Below, piece by piece: positions 1-10,536 of a DNA stretch of 64,000 nt. The stretch is from Bacteroidota bacterium (GTDB lineage: Bacteria > Bacteroidota > Bacteroidia > Chitinophagales > JADIYW01), in NCBI GenBank assembly GCA_020436225.1, contig JAGQYE010000110.1, positions 1 through 64,000 on the forward strand. Reading direction: 5' to 3'. The notes beneath the pieces are model-generated. The model did not search any database, was not told where the DNA came from, and saw only the letters and a list, made by a program, of their open reading frames with translations. Made by a program: the position numbers and the translations under genes. Position 1 is the stretch's first letter; each line of letters begins with the position of its first letter.

Positions 1-3
1 AAG

Positions 4-564
4 CTACCAATTCTTTATTTCTTGCAAGATGCGTTTAATAGGCAAACCCATTACATTTTGATATTCGCCTTCAATTTTTTCTACGCCGAAATATTCTTCG
101 ATATTATAAGCGCCGGCTTTATCCATAGGATTTCCGACTTCAATATATTTTATTATTTCTTCGGTTGTAAGTTCTTTAAAATGGACAATAGCTTGTTCGC
201 TAAATGAAATTTGTTTCTTTTTTTTGCGCATGCTTACGCCGGTTACTACTTCGTGCGATTTGCCGTTTAATGCTTTTAAATATTTGAATGCTTGTTCTAA
301 TGTTCTTGGTTTACCCAATAATTTTCCATTAAAAATAACAACTGTATCGGCACAAATTATAAAATCATCATCGTTTCCTAAATAAGAATAAACATCCCAA
401 ATTTTCAACTTAGATATGTATTCCGGCACTTTGTGAAAATTCAAATTATATGGGAATTGCTCTACGACGTTGGGTTTTACTACTTCTACTTCAAAGCCGG
501 CATCTTCCAATATATCTAAGCGTCTTGGCGATTTTGAACCTAATATTATTTTTGTTTTAGTCAC
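4..564 (-). CDS. maf: Maf-family nucleoside triphosphate pyrophosphatase
   Basis: 186 residues, the usual Maf length. The N-terminal GSKSPRR motif (residues 9-15), the ADTVV block near 73-77, LGKP near 83-86 and the later GKSHEVVTGV segment are the conserved blocks that bind the nucleotide and metal. Maf proteins hydrolyse non-canonical or modified NTPs (dTTP/UTP type) to the monophosphate in the cytoplasm, as house-cleaning and in septum control. It is the last gene of a minus-strand group after kdsC and the UbiA gene, with only 6 bp to the UbiA gene, so probably one operon. The ATG start lies directly behind the UbiA stop. The family is certain; the substrate preference cannot be read here. 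Confidence 0.93.
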   Translation of the reverse strand: MTKTKIILGSKSPRRLDILEDAGFEVEVVKPNVVEQFPYNLNFHKVPEYISKLKIWDVYSYLGNDDDFIICADTVVIFNGKLLGKPRTLEQAFKYLKALNGKSHEVVTGVSMRKKKKQISFSEQAIVHFKELTTEEIIKYIEVGNPMDKAGAYNIEEYFGVEKIEGEYQNVMGLPIKRILQEIKNW

Positions 565-570
565 GATGTA

Positions 571-1551
571 TTAAAATAGTTTCTTTAAAAAATTGACATA
601 TTGAACAAACACATAAGGTCCCATTCCATTCATAAAATACAACATGGTAAGTACACCAAGCAACATAATCATTTTTGTTGCATTACTTAACATATGAAAT
701 TGTTTTTTGGACTTTGCGATACCAATAAAAATACACAATGAAACGAGTGGAACCATTATAGTAAAAACAAGCACTAAAGCTGCTGTTTTCATTTTTAATT
801 GAGGAAGAAAAAAAGCAATAGAGCCTAAAAATAACAGTAATAAAATTCCGATAAAAATGGAAATTATTTTTGTTTTCTTGATACCAAAAACGATAGGTAT
901 GGTTTTACAATCGTATTGTTCGTCGCCGATTATATCTTCCATATCTTTTATTATTTCTCTTAAAAAAGTAGTAAAAAAAGCAAAACTACCATACACGATT
1001 GCTGCAGCAAAAATGCCACCTCTGATAGTTGCTTCATTTGTATTCACCATAGATTCGCCTCCACTTTCAAACAAGGCAATAAGCAATATCACAAAAGCCG
1101 TACACAACGACACGATGAAGTTGCCCACTATCAATTGTTTTTTGAATGTATGTGCATAGAAATTAAGTATCACCATAATTAAAACCGGAAACAACGATAA
1201 GCGAAAATTCTTAGTTAAAAATGCCAATACTATCGTACAAATAATTCCGACAAGACATAAGACTTTATAAAAATTATAAGCCTCATCTTCTGAAATTTCA
1301 TTACCAATTATGGTTTTATCTTTTTTATTGATTAAATCAATATCAGAATCAAATATATCGTTGATAACGTAGCCGCCCGCTGCAATAAATACGGTTGCTA
1401 TAGTTAATAAGAAAAATTCAATATTGCTTAAAACGGGTTCAACAAAAAATACTTTATATGGCGTGGCTGTAATAAAACAAAGTCTAAAAAGATACATCGT
1501 CAATATTATCATCAACAAGTTAATAGGACGAATAAGTTTTATATAATTCAT
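571..1551 (-). CDS. UbiA-family prenyltransferase (possibly geranylgeranylglycerol-phosphate type)
   Basis: 326-residue integral membrane protein with about eight or nine hydrophobic segments. Two Asp-rich motifs of the UbiA superfamily are intact: NDIFDSDID at 64-72 and KDMEDIIGD at 202-210, which hold Mg-prenyl diphosphate. Such enzymes attach a polyprenyl chain to an aromatic ring or to a glycerol phosphate. Bacteroidota homologues of this length beside maf and kdsC are often annotated as geranylgeranylglycerol-phosphate geranylgeranyltransferase, an annotation by similarity. The gene lies 8 bp after kdsC and 6 bp before maf. Menaquinone (MenA-like) or another acceptor is equally possible; there are no men genes beside it, although ubiE/menG is in the window. 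Confidence 0.85.
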   Translation of the reverse strand: MNYIKLIRPINLLMIILTMYLFRLCFITATPYKVFFVEPVLSNIEFFLLTIATVFIAAGGYVINDIFDSDIDLINKKDKTIIGNEISEDEAYNFYKVLCLVGIICTIVLAFLTKNFRLSLFPVLIMVILNFYAHTFKKQLIVGNFIVSLCTAFVILLIALFESGGESMVNTNEATIRGGIFAAAIVYGSFAFFTTFLREIIKDMEDIIGDEQYDCKTIPIVFGIKKTKIISIFIGILLLLFLGSIAFFLPQLKMKTAALVLVFTIMVPLVSLCIFIGIAKSKKQFHMLSNATKMIMLLGVLTMLYFMNGMGPYVFVQYVNFLKKLF

Positions 1552-1559
1552 GCTTACTT

Positions 1560-2072
1560 CTAAAATTTAAACCATTTATCTTGGACCTTCAATACCATTT
1601 CTATCACTTCGCGTACGCAAGCTTTGCCACCTTTATTGTTGGCAATATAAGCTGATATTTTTTGTATTTCAGGAACAGCATCATTCGGGCAACAGGCAAT
1701 TCCACAGTATTGCATCGCTTTATAATCCGGAATATCATCGCCCATAAACAAAGCTTGCTCTGCTTGCAAATTAGACTCCTTCAAAAATTTCTGGAGTACT
1801 TCTAATTTATTTTCCACTTTAGAATACACATGCTGAATGCCCAACAAAGAAAGACGCTTATATACACTTGATGCATTGCCACCTGTAATGATACAAACCT
1901 GATAGCCTCTTTCTATTGCTACTTTAACGGCGAAGCCATCTTTGGCATTAAATGAGCGCAATAATTCTCCGGATTCTGTTGCTAATAATTGATTGTTGGT
2001 AAATACGCCATCTACATCAAAAACGAACGCACGAATGGCATGCAGTTTTTGTAAAAAATGGGAATTACTCAT
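1560..2072 (-). CDS. kdsC: 3-deoxy-D-manno-octulosonate 8-phosphate phosphatase (KdsC-like HAD hydrolase)
   Basis: 170 residues, typical of stand-alone KdsC, a C0-type HAD enzyme without a cap domain. Motif I is FDVDGVFTN with nucleophile D19 and acid D21; motif II is IITGGN (61-66); motif IV is MGDDIPD (110-116). It removes phosphate from KDO-8-P to give KDO for lipid A inner core synthesis in the cytoplasm. The closely related NeuA-type or YrbI-like phosphatases are the alternative. It heads the kdsC-UbiA-maf group. A -7 promoter box ends only 4 nt before its ATG, so the mRNA may have no leader. Confidence 0.88.
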   Translation of the reverse strand: MSNSHFLQKLHAIRAFVFDVDGVFTNNQLLATESGELLRSFNAKDGFAVKVAIERGYQVCIITGGNASSVYKRLSLLGIQHVYSKVENKLEVLQKFLKESNLQAEQALFMGDDIPDYKAMQYCGIACCPNDAVPEIQKISAYIANNKGGKACVREVIEMVLKVQDKWFKF

Positions 2073-2076
2073 GGCG

Positions 2077-2107
2077 CAAATATACGTTTAGCAAGCGTTA
2101 TCTACAA
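2077..2107 (-). promoter_or_regulatory. Bacteroidota-type promoter of kdsC
   Basis: On the minus strand a TTG (-33 element, 2107-2105) is followed after 20 bp by TATATTTG (2084-2077), a full match to the TAnnTTTG -7 consensus known from Bacteroides and Flavobacterium. The box is separated from the kdsC ATG by four bases (CGCC). Transcription would then start at or within a base or two of the A of the ATG. Confidence 0.6.
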
Positions 2108-2179
2108 CAATACCAACTGTAATATCAAAGATTTTATGCTAATTAATTTTATTTAAGAAATGAAAATAAAAATAGGCAT

Positions 2180-3151
2180 TTACCAAACGGCATGATGGTC
2201 TTCAGCTACGCCAATCGCCGTAAATTTTTCTTGGATGCCATCAATTAAAACTGTTCCTTCTAATCTTCCGAATGGTTGAATAAATTTACTCTTCATAAGT
2301 ACAGCATTGATGTTTTCACTTCGCGCACCTTTTGGTGTAAGTTGACAATCTAAAATGCCATCTGCAGTTTTGATTTCCCAAACACTTGAATTATATGGTT
2401 GTTTCATAGAAAAATGGGCATTTGAAAGTTCCATTTTTTCGCCATTCAACCATAAAATATTTTCCATATTATCGTTGAATCTATCTACCAAATTGACTGC
2501 AATGGTTTTATTACTTTCTGTTTTGCCAATAAATGACAACCAATTCCAAATAGTTTCTCGCGGTGGAAATCCTTTTGTAAAATCAATGGCTGCATAATTG
2601 CCACTGCATGCATACGTATTGATGCCACCATTATTAATCTGTACTTTTGCCGGCACGCACATATTCTTATACGTAAAATTAAAAGGCCGCTCTCCTTTTG
2701 AAGGTGCTACTATGCTGACACCTTTTTCGTTATTTTCTATGTCGATATACAACTTATATTTTCCCAAATATTGCAAATGTGTCTTTCCCGAATTTGTTTT
2801 TATAGAATAATTTCCAAGTGTCCATTCGCTATCTAAATTGGGATTAAAATTACTGTCAAATCCTAATGGAACTGTGGTTTTATCTTCTTCAAAAATGCTG
2901 TCTTTAAATGAATAAAAATAAGAAAAAGCCGTTGCAACCATGCCGGCATCAACGATGGCGAAACCACAAATCAATTCAGGCGAAAACACACCGACAAAAA
3001 TCCATGTTTTGCGCTCTGTTCTTCTCTTTTTAGTTAAGAATCCTTGTTTGTCAAAAAATGAAGTGCTGACATCTCTAATCAAATCGTCATAAATTCCAAA
3101 TGGAATAACTTTTTCATTTTCGATTAAATGTTCTTGTTTAGGAAGTATCAT
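2180..3151 (-). CDS. DUF2804 family protein
   Basis: Cytoplasmic-looking protein of 323 residues from the chosen ATG, with no signal peptide. A TTG 24 bp upstream would extend it to 331 but abuts the stop of the preceding gene, so the ATG is preferred. It matches the DUF2804 family as I know it: an N-terminal segment with conserved Trp and KRRTERKTW, a long beta-rich middle, the PPRETIWNW segment, and a C-terminal EDHHAVW box. No biochemical function is established for the family; a lipocalin-like or tocopherol-cyclase-like fold has been suggested by similarity only. It directly follows the ALO-type flavoprotein gene on the same strand, so the two are probably co-transcribed and may act on one substrate. 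Confidence 0.75.
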   Translation of the reverse strand: MILPKQEHLIENEKVIPFGIYDDLIRDVSTSFFDKQGFLTKKRRTERKTWIFVGVFSPELICGFAIVDAGMVATAFSYFYSFKDSIFEEDKTTVPLGFDSNFNPNLDSEWTLGNYSIKTNSGKTHLQYLGKYKLYIDIENNEKGVSIVAPSKGERPFNFTYKNMCVPAKVQINNGGINTYACSGNYAAIDFTKGFPPRETIWNWLSFIGKTESNKTIAVNLVDRFNDNMENILWLNGEKMELSNAHFSMKQPYNSSVWEIKTADGILDCQLTPKGARSENINAVLMKSKFIQPFGRLEGTVLIDGIQEKFTAIGVAEDHHAVW

Positions 3152-3175
3152 AGTTATTGTTTTTGTAGAGAACAA

Positions 3176-4471
3176 TTATGAAAACAAGCGTTCTATATAG
3201 TTATTTTCAAATTTTTTATTGGGATCGAATTGCTGTTTTAATGCAATAAAATCGTTGTATTTTTCATATTGTTCAGCCAAATAATTCTTATCTGCTGAAA
3301 ACTCTTTTCCCCAATGCGGACGTCCGTTATGTTGCTTGGCAAAGTCCTCATATTTCGGCAAAACTGTGTCCCAATGTTCATGTTCATAAGCATACAAACC
3401 CAACCACATAGAGTTGCGTCCGTTTGATGCACTCAACCAAAAATTGTCAGCTTTAGAAAAACGTATTTCTTGAATAAAGTTGAGCTTGAATTTATTTTCT
3501 AACATAAATTGCTTGTAAGATTTCAGAATTTCTTTAGCATTAGCAACATCAAATGCCCATTCTGTTTCTCTGTGTTTTGGTGGCTCTGGAACAACAAATA
3601 CTTTATAACTTTTCTCAATTCTATCTATCGGACCTTTAGAACCATTCGTAAGTAAATTATTTATTGTTTTCGCCAACGCAGGAATTATTTTTCCTGTAAA
3701 TACCAAGAATCTATAAATATAAACAGAAAAAATAATATCATTAATATAAGCGCGCAACTTACTATCGTTTGATTTTTCTTGCGTTCTATTGTATTTATAC
3801 ACTACTACTTTATCTGTTGGCGGCAACCACCACAATTTAAAATGATCATTTTGAACTAAAAGAGTATCTAAATTTTCAATGACTTCATCAAAAGGAATTG
3901 TTGTCGTGTATTCATGTAGTTGAAATACATCAGTAACTTGAAGAACAACTTCAGAAATAATGCCTAAACAACCTAAGTTTACGATACTTGCAGCATAAAG
4001 TTCTTTGTCTTTTTCCTTGTTGATGATGAGTTTTTCGCCATTGGCTTTTATTAATGTTAATTCAAGAATTTGCGAACCTAAAATCTGAAAATCAATTCCT
4101 GTTCCATGTGTTCCGGTTGACGTTGCACCAACAATAGATTGTTGGTCGATTGAGCCTAAATTAATTAACGCTAATCCTACTTTGTCTAATTGTTCATTCA
4201 ATTGCCAAAGTTTTATGCCTGGTTGCGTGCGTACAATTTTATTCTGCTTATCAATTTTTAAAATTTTGTTGAATTTATCAAAGCTGATAAGTGCTTCGTT
4301 GGTAGCACAAATATCCGACCAAGAATGACCAGAACCAACAACTCGGATTTTATCGTATTGTTGAACAATTTGAATAATCTCTGCTTCTGTTTCAGGCTGA
4401 AAATAATTGGCAACTTCGCGTTGAATATTTTTTCCCCAATTTGTAAAATTATACTTCTGCTGATGTATCAT
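3176..4471 (-). CDS. FAD-linked sugar-lactone/alditol oxidase (ALO family)
   Basis: 431 residues with the two-domain architecture of aldonolactone oxidases. The N-terminal FAD-binding PCMH domain carries VVGSGHSWSDI (44-54), in which the His can hold FAD covalently in this family. The C-terminal ALO domain ends with the conserved GRPHWGKEF motif (around residue 393). Family members oxidise L-gulono-, L-galactono- or D-arabinono-1,4-lactone, or alditols such as xylitol, usually with O2 or a quinone as acceptor. No signal peptide or membrane anchor is seen. It is followed at once by the DUF2804 gene. The substrate cannot be assigned. Confidence 0.85.
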   Translation of the reverse strand: MIHQQKYNFTNWGKNIQREVANYFQPETEAEIIQIVQQYDKIRVVGSGHSWSDICATNEALISFDKFNKILKIDKQNKIVRTQPGIKLWQLNEQLDKVGLALINLGSIDQQSIVGATSTGTHGTGIDFQILGSQILELTLIKANGEKLIINKEKDKELYAASIVNLGCLGIISEVVLQVTDVFQLHEYTTTIPFDEVIENLDTLLVQNDHFKLWWLPPTDKVVVYKYNRTQEKSNDSKLRAYINDIIFSVYIYRFLVFTGKIIPALAKTINNLLTNGSKGPIDRIEKSYKVFVVPEPPKHRETEWAFDVANAKEILKSYKQFMLENKFKLNFIQEIRFSKADNFWLSASNGRNSMWLGLYAYEHEHWDTVLPKYEDFAKQHNGRPHWGKEFSADKNYLAEQYEKYNDFIALKQQFDPNKKFENNYIERLFS

Positions 4472-4545
4472 ATTTTAAAAGTAGGAAAAAGCAAAATGAT
4501 TTCAAACTTTTTTGAAATTAAATGAATGCTTTGTAGTATATGTAT

Positions 4546-6222
<1,677 letters not shown>

Positions 6223-6312
6223 TTAAAAGTTTACCGATTGTCTAAATGAATTAATGATTAAATGATTTGGATAAATTCTGTATAATAATGTAATTTACAG
6301 AAAATTATTGAG

Positions 6313-7971
6313 ATGCGACAAAACTGGTGGAAATGGGGCGACCCAAACGAAATAAAACACTTAAGCGATTATCCAAAGTTGAGAGATATGGTTGAAGAAA
6401 GATGGAAAACCAAACTGAGAGAAGATTTTTTCCCGCCTAAAAAAATTTCTATTCCTCCAATTCCGGAAAAGAAAAAAGATTTAATTAAAGATATTTTTGC
6501 TTCGATTCATCCTAAAAAAATATCTTTTAGTGCTGACGATAGACTTAGTGTTGCTTTAGGCAAAAGTTACCTTGATGTCATTCGCATTTTTAATGGAAAT
6601 GCATTTGCTGTACCTGATGTTGTTTTAAAACCAACATCGCACGAAGAAATACAAACTATCTTAACCAAAGCAAGCGAAAGTAATGTGCACCTTATTCCAT
6701 TCGGCGGCGGTACAAATGTAGTCGGTGCACTTACTATTTCGGAGACAAACTCAAAGCCGACTGCCATTTGCACTATAGATTTACGCAATTACAAACGTTC
6801 TATTTCTATAGATGAAGAACATTTAACTGCAACTTTCGAAGCCGGTATTTTAGGTCCTGAATTGGAGAAAATTCTCAATAATAAAGGTTATACTTTAGGC
6901 CATTTCCCGCAATCGTTTGAATATTCTACACTTGGAGGTTGGATAGTTACCAGAAGTGCCGGACAAGAATCTACTTATTACGGAAAAATTGAAGATATCG
7001 TAGAACGCATCAAAGTGGCAACGCCGAGTGGCACTTTAGAAAGCAATCCTTTTTCGCACGATGCATCAGGAATTAATATTTTATCTCTATTTGTTGGAAG
7101 TGAAGGAACACTTGGTGTGGTTACAGAAATCACGGTGAAAATCAAAAAATTGCCTAAAAATTATCGCTGGGTAATAGCGTTGTTTCCAACATTTAGAAAT
7201 GGTAATAACTACTTAAAAGCATTAGCACAATCAGGCGTAAAACCATCTGTTGTACGCTTGTCAGATGCGAATGAAACAAATTTATTTTCAAAAATGTCTT
7301 CATCTGAAGAACAAGAACCTAATCTTTTTAATAATCTAAAAAAAGAGGCACAAAAATTTATTCTACAATGGAAAAATTTAACCGAACCTTGTGTTTGTAT
7401 TTTGCGATTTCCTCAAGGTGATTTTAGTGTTTCATCTCAATTAATTCTTGCTAAAGATTTAGTTTCTAAACACGATGGCATGGTGGCACCCAATACTATC
7501 GGCGATAAATGGGCGGACAGTAGATTTAAACTTCCTTATTTACGCGACACTTTAGTTGAACATTCCATTTATATCGACACTATGGAAACCTTAGTACATT
7601 GGAAAGATACGATGAAACTACATCAAGCACTGAATAGAGAGTTAAGTAAATCAGTAGCATTCAACAAACAAAAAGGCATTTTTTTAGCACATATTTCTCA
7701 TATTTATCCGAATGCAGCTTGTATGTATTTTACCTTGATTACGCCAATGCAAAAAGGACGAGAAATTGAACAATGGCAAGAAATAAAAAATATTGCAACC
7801 AATACCATTATAAATAACAATGGTTCAGTTTCTCATCATCATAGTGTTGGAGCTGATCATCAAAGATGGTATAAACTTTTTTCTGATAACTTAGCATTGG
7901 AAGTTTTAGTTTCTATAAAAAATAAATTAGATCCAAAAGGAATAATGAATCCCGGAAAATTATTTAGCTAA
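6313..7971 (+). CDS. FAD-binding oxidase of the alkyl-DHAP synthase (AGPS) type
   Basis: 552 residues, close to the catalytic part of alkyldihydroxyacetonephosphate synthases. The start carries the WWKWGDPNE segment, equivalent to the KWNGWG motif of AGPS. The FAD PP-loop is PFGGGTNVVGAL (129-140), followed by GGWIVTRSAGQES. The C-terminal half holds the HHHSVGADHQRW motif (508-519), the poly-His active-site block of AGPS, and ends with MNPGKLFS. Authentic AGPS exchanges the acyl chain of acyl-DHAP for a fatty alcohol, the committed step to ether lipids. Several bacterial relatives are only AGPS-like, and D-lactate dehydrogenase-type flavoenzymes are more distant. The next genes, 15 and 40 bp apart, are glpD and a lipid kinase, which supports a glycerolipid role. 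Confidence 0.82.
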   Translation: MRQNWWKWGDPNEIKHLSDYPKLRDMVEERWKTKLREDFFPPKKISIPPIPEKKKDLIKDIFASIHPKKISFSADDRLSVALGKSYLDVIRIFNGNAFAVPDVVLKPTSHEEIQTILTKASESNVHLIPFGGGTNVVGALTISETNSKPTAICTIDLRNYKRSISIDEEHLTATFEAGILGPELEKILNNKGYTLGHFPQSFEYSTLGGWIVTRSAGQESTYYGKIEDIVERIKVATPSGTLESNPFSHDASGINILSLFVGSEGTLGVVTEITVKIKKLPKNYRWVIALFPTFRNGNNYLKALAQSGVKPSVVRLSDANETNLFSKMSSSEEQEPNLFNNLKKEAQKFILQWKNLTEPCVCILRFPQGDFSVSSQLILAKDLVSKHDGMVAPNTIGDKWADSRFKLPYLRDTLVEHSIYIDTMETLVHWKDTMKLHQALNRELSKSVAFNKQKGIFLAHISHIYPNAACMYFTLITPMQKGREIEQWQEIKNIATNTIINNNGSVSHHHSVGADHQRWYKLFSDNLALEVLVSIKNKLDPKGIMNPGKLFS

Positions 7972-7986
7972 ATCTATTATTTAATT

Positions 7987-9543
7987 ATGAATAGAGCCTA
8001 CAATATACAACGTGCAACAACCGAATACTTCGACGTTGTTGTTATTGGCGGTGGAATTACCGGAGCTGGCATTGCATTAATGGCTGCTCGCAAAGGCTGG
8101 AAAACCTTAATCATTGACAAAGAAGATTTTGCTTTTGGCACAAGTTCCCGTTCTGCAAAAATGATACATGGCGGTTTGCGATATTTGGAACAACTGCAAA
8201 TTAAATTAGTAAAAGAGGCATTGCATGAGCGTGAACATCTACTAAACGAATATCCGCATTTAGTAAAACCTCAACCTTTTTTCATGCCAATTTATAATTC
8301 CAGATTAAGTAAAATAAAATTAGGAATTGGTCTTTCTGGCTATGATTATTTAACCGGAGAAAGTAGCATGCCCAAACATGCAGATATTGGAATAGAAGAA
8401 ATCAAAAAAAGGTTTCCTCAAATAAATACAAAAAATTTATTAGGTGGATTTATCTATTATGATGCTAAAACAAATGACGCACGTTTAACTAATGACGTCA
8501 TCCAAGAAGCAACTGAATTAGGTGCTGTTGCGGTCAATTATTTTGAGTTAATAGAAATCAAAAAAAATAATTCAGAAATAAAAAGTATTATATGCCATGA
8601 TAAAATTTCTAAATTTTCACAATTGATAAAAGCTAAAATCTTTATTTCGGCAACAGGCATTTGGACAGATGAATTGATGCAGTCTTTTGATTCATCAGAA
8701 CAAAAAAAATATATGTCGCCGAGCAAAGGTATTCATTTAGTTGTTTCCGCAGATTATTTTCCAAAAGATTGCGTCATGCTTTTTCCAACTACAAATGGCG
8801 ATGGACGTATGATTTGGTGTATGCCTTGGGACGACAACCTTAACATAATTGGCACTACAGACACGGATTACGATGATGATAAAAATAAATTGCGCGTAAC
8901 GGAAGATGAAGTCAATTATATTTTAGAAAGCGTTAATGCTCAACTTAAAGACAAGAAAATTTTAGACGAAAATATATTGAGTGTTTATGCCGGTTTACGA
9001 CCATTATTAAATGATGATAATGCGGATAAAAAAAGTAAAGACAAATCACGTGATTATCAAATTTGGTGGAATAATGAAAATATGTTGACCATTTCTGGCG
9101 GAAAATTAACCTCATTTTTATCGATGGCTGAAAAAGTAATTGAAGCTATTGAAGAAAAACACAACATAAAGACATATAATAGTGATGAATTAAGAATAAA
9201 CAGTCTTATCGATTCTTTTAAACATCGATATGGAATTAAAAATGCAACTTTGATTGCTAAGATTGCTCAAGATGAAAAAATTGCAACAACAAATTTTACA
9301 AATTACAATTATAGTCCGGCAGAAATCTATTTTTTTATTCGTCATCAGCATGCACAAAAAATAGACGACATCCTGACAAGACGCACTCTAATTAGCTATC
9401 AAATGCAAAATTACGATGAAGAAGTCGTACAATACATTGCAAATATTTTAGCAAAAGAGTTAAATTGGACAAATGAACAAAAGCAAAACGAGATGGAAAA
9501 TTATAGACAAGCTTGGACATTAATGCACACTTGGAAAAATTAA
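7987..9543 (+). CDS. glpD: glycerol-3-phosphate dehydrogenase, FAD-dependent
   Basis: 518 residues with the Rossmann GGGITGAG (21-28), the FGTSSRSAKMIHGGLRYLEQ region (FAD and substrate contacts), VYAGLRPLL and the ISGGKLTSF motif, followed by the C-terminal helical domain. It oxidises sn-glycerol 3-phosphate to DHAP with transfer of electrons to the quinone pool, and is a monotopic membrane protein in other bacteria. It sits 15 bp after the AGPS-like gene and 40 bp before the lipid kinase gene, all on the plus strand. In this setting it may set the DHAP/G3P balance for lipid synthesis rather than glycerol use: no glpK or glpF is nearby. Confidence 0.93.
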   Translation: MNRAYNIQRATTEYFDVVVIGGGITGAGIALMAARKGWKTLIIDKEDFAFGTSSRSAKMIHGGLRYLEQLQIKLVKEALHEREHLLNEYPHLVKPQPFFMPIYNSRLSKIKLGIGLSGYDYLTGESSMPKHADIGIEEIKKRFPQINTKNLLGGFIYYDAKTNDARLTNDVIQEATELGAVAVNYFELIEIKKNNSEIKSIICHDKISKFSQLIKAKIFISATGIWTDELMQSFDSSEQKKYMSPSKGIHLVVSADYFPKDCVMLFPTTNGDGRMIWCMPWDDNLNIIGTTDTDYDDDKNKLRVTEDEVNYILESVNAQLKDKKILDENILSVYAGLRPLLNDDNADKKSKDKSRDYQIWWNNENMLTISGGKLTSFLSMAEKVIEAIEEKHNIKTYNSDELRINSLIDSFKHRYGIKNATLIAKIAQDEKIATTNFTNYNYSPAEIYFFIRHQHAQKIDDILTRRTLISYQMQNYDEEVVQYIANILAKELNWTNEQKQNEMENYRQAWTLMHTWKN

Positions 9544-9583
9544 TTTCAGTATCTAAATTATAAAAACCAAAAAAAACTAACCT

Positions 9584-10528
9584 ATGAAAATTGCATTCTT
9601 ATTAAATGGAACGATACATAAAATCGAAAAAATAAGAAAAAACATAGCCCTTGAATTTCAAGATATTGAACATAAAATTTTTATCTCGGAATACAGTGGA
9701 CATTTGACCGAATTAGCCAAAACTCATGCAGTAAAAGATTTCGACACCATCATTATTGGCGGTGGTGATGGCACCTTAAACGAAGGAATAAACGGCATTC
9801 TCGCTGCTTTTAAAAACGGCTTATGTGATACAGAAGCTGCTTATGATTGGGAAGCACTTAAAAAAATCAGAGTGGGCATGCTGCCGCTCGGAAGTGGCAA
9901 TGATTTTGCCAAAACTGTAGATGCCACTCAAGATATAAAACAACTCAAGAAAAAGATTATTGACAATAAAACACAATTAATTGATATTGGATGGGTTTCA
10001 TTTTTTAATGCAGAGCAAAATACAGCAACTCGTTTTTTTATCAATATTACAGATGTTGGAATGGGCGGAGAAGTAGTTTTAAAACTTCAAAACCGAGCTT
10101 CCATTTTAGGAACAGATATCAATTATTTTTGGGCAATTACATCTACTTTAGCAACTTATAAAAAGGTAAAAGTTAAAGCAAGTGGAGAAAATTTCCAATG
10201 GGAAGGAAAAATAATCAACTTTATAGTTGCTAACGGCAAATACTTTGGCAATGGTTTAGGCGTGGCACCGGAAGCATCCATTAGTGATGGCATGTTTGAA
10301 ATTGTTATTATCGGCGATATTACTCTTTTAGAGTATTTTAAAAACTTAAGTACAGTAAAAAAATGTCAAAAGGTTAACCATCCTGAAGTTCAATATCACC
10401 GCGTAAATAAAATCAACATTGAATCTATGGAAGCTAGAAAAATTTCTATAGATATGGACGGAGAATTCATTGGATATGCACCAATGACACTCCTAAATTT
10501 AAAGCAAAAAATAAACTTTATTTGCTAA
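9584..10528 (+). CDS. diacylglycerol kinase-like lipid kinase (DagK/YegS/LCB5 family)
   Basis: 314 residues with the DAGK catalytic motif IIIGGGDGTLNEGING (56-71) and the MLPLGSGNDFAK motif (99-110), then the beta-sandwich domain ending with IDMDGEF. The family phosphorylates diacylglycerol, sphingoid bases or related lipids with ATP at the inner face of the membrane. Third gene of the AGPS-like/glpD/lipid kinase group; spacing of 40 bp suggests the same transcript. Bacteroidota make sphingolipids, so a sphingosine-type substrate is possible, as is an alkyl-glycerol made by the upstream enzymes. Confidence 0.88.
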   Translation: MKIAFLLNGTIHKIEKIRKNIALEFQDIEHKIFISEYSGHLTELAKTHAVKDFDTIIIGGGDGTLNEGINGILAAFKNGLCDTEAAYDWEALKKIRVGMLPLGSGNDFAKTVDATQDIKQLKKKIIDNKTQLIDIGWVSFFNAEQNTATRFFINITDVGMGGEVVLKLQNRASILGTDINYFWAITSTLATYKKVKVKASGENFQWEGKIINFIVANGKYFGNGLGVAPEASISDGMFEIVIIGDITLLEYFKNLSTVKKCQKVNHPEVQYHRVNKINIESMEARKISIDMDGEFIGYAPMTLLNLKQKINFIC

Positions 10529-10536
10529 TGTAAATC

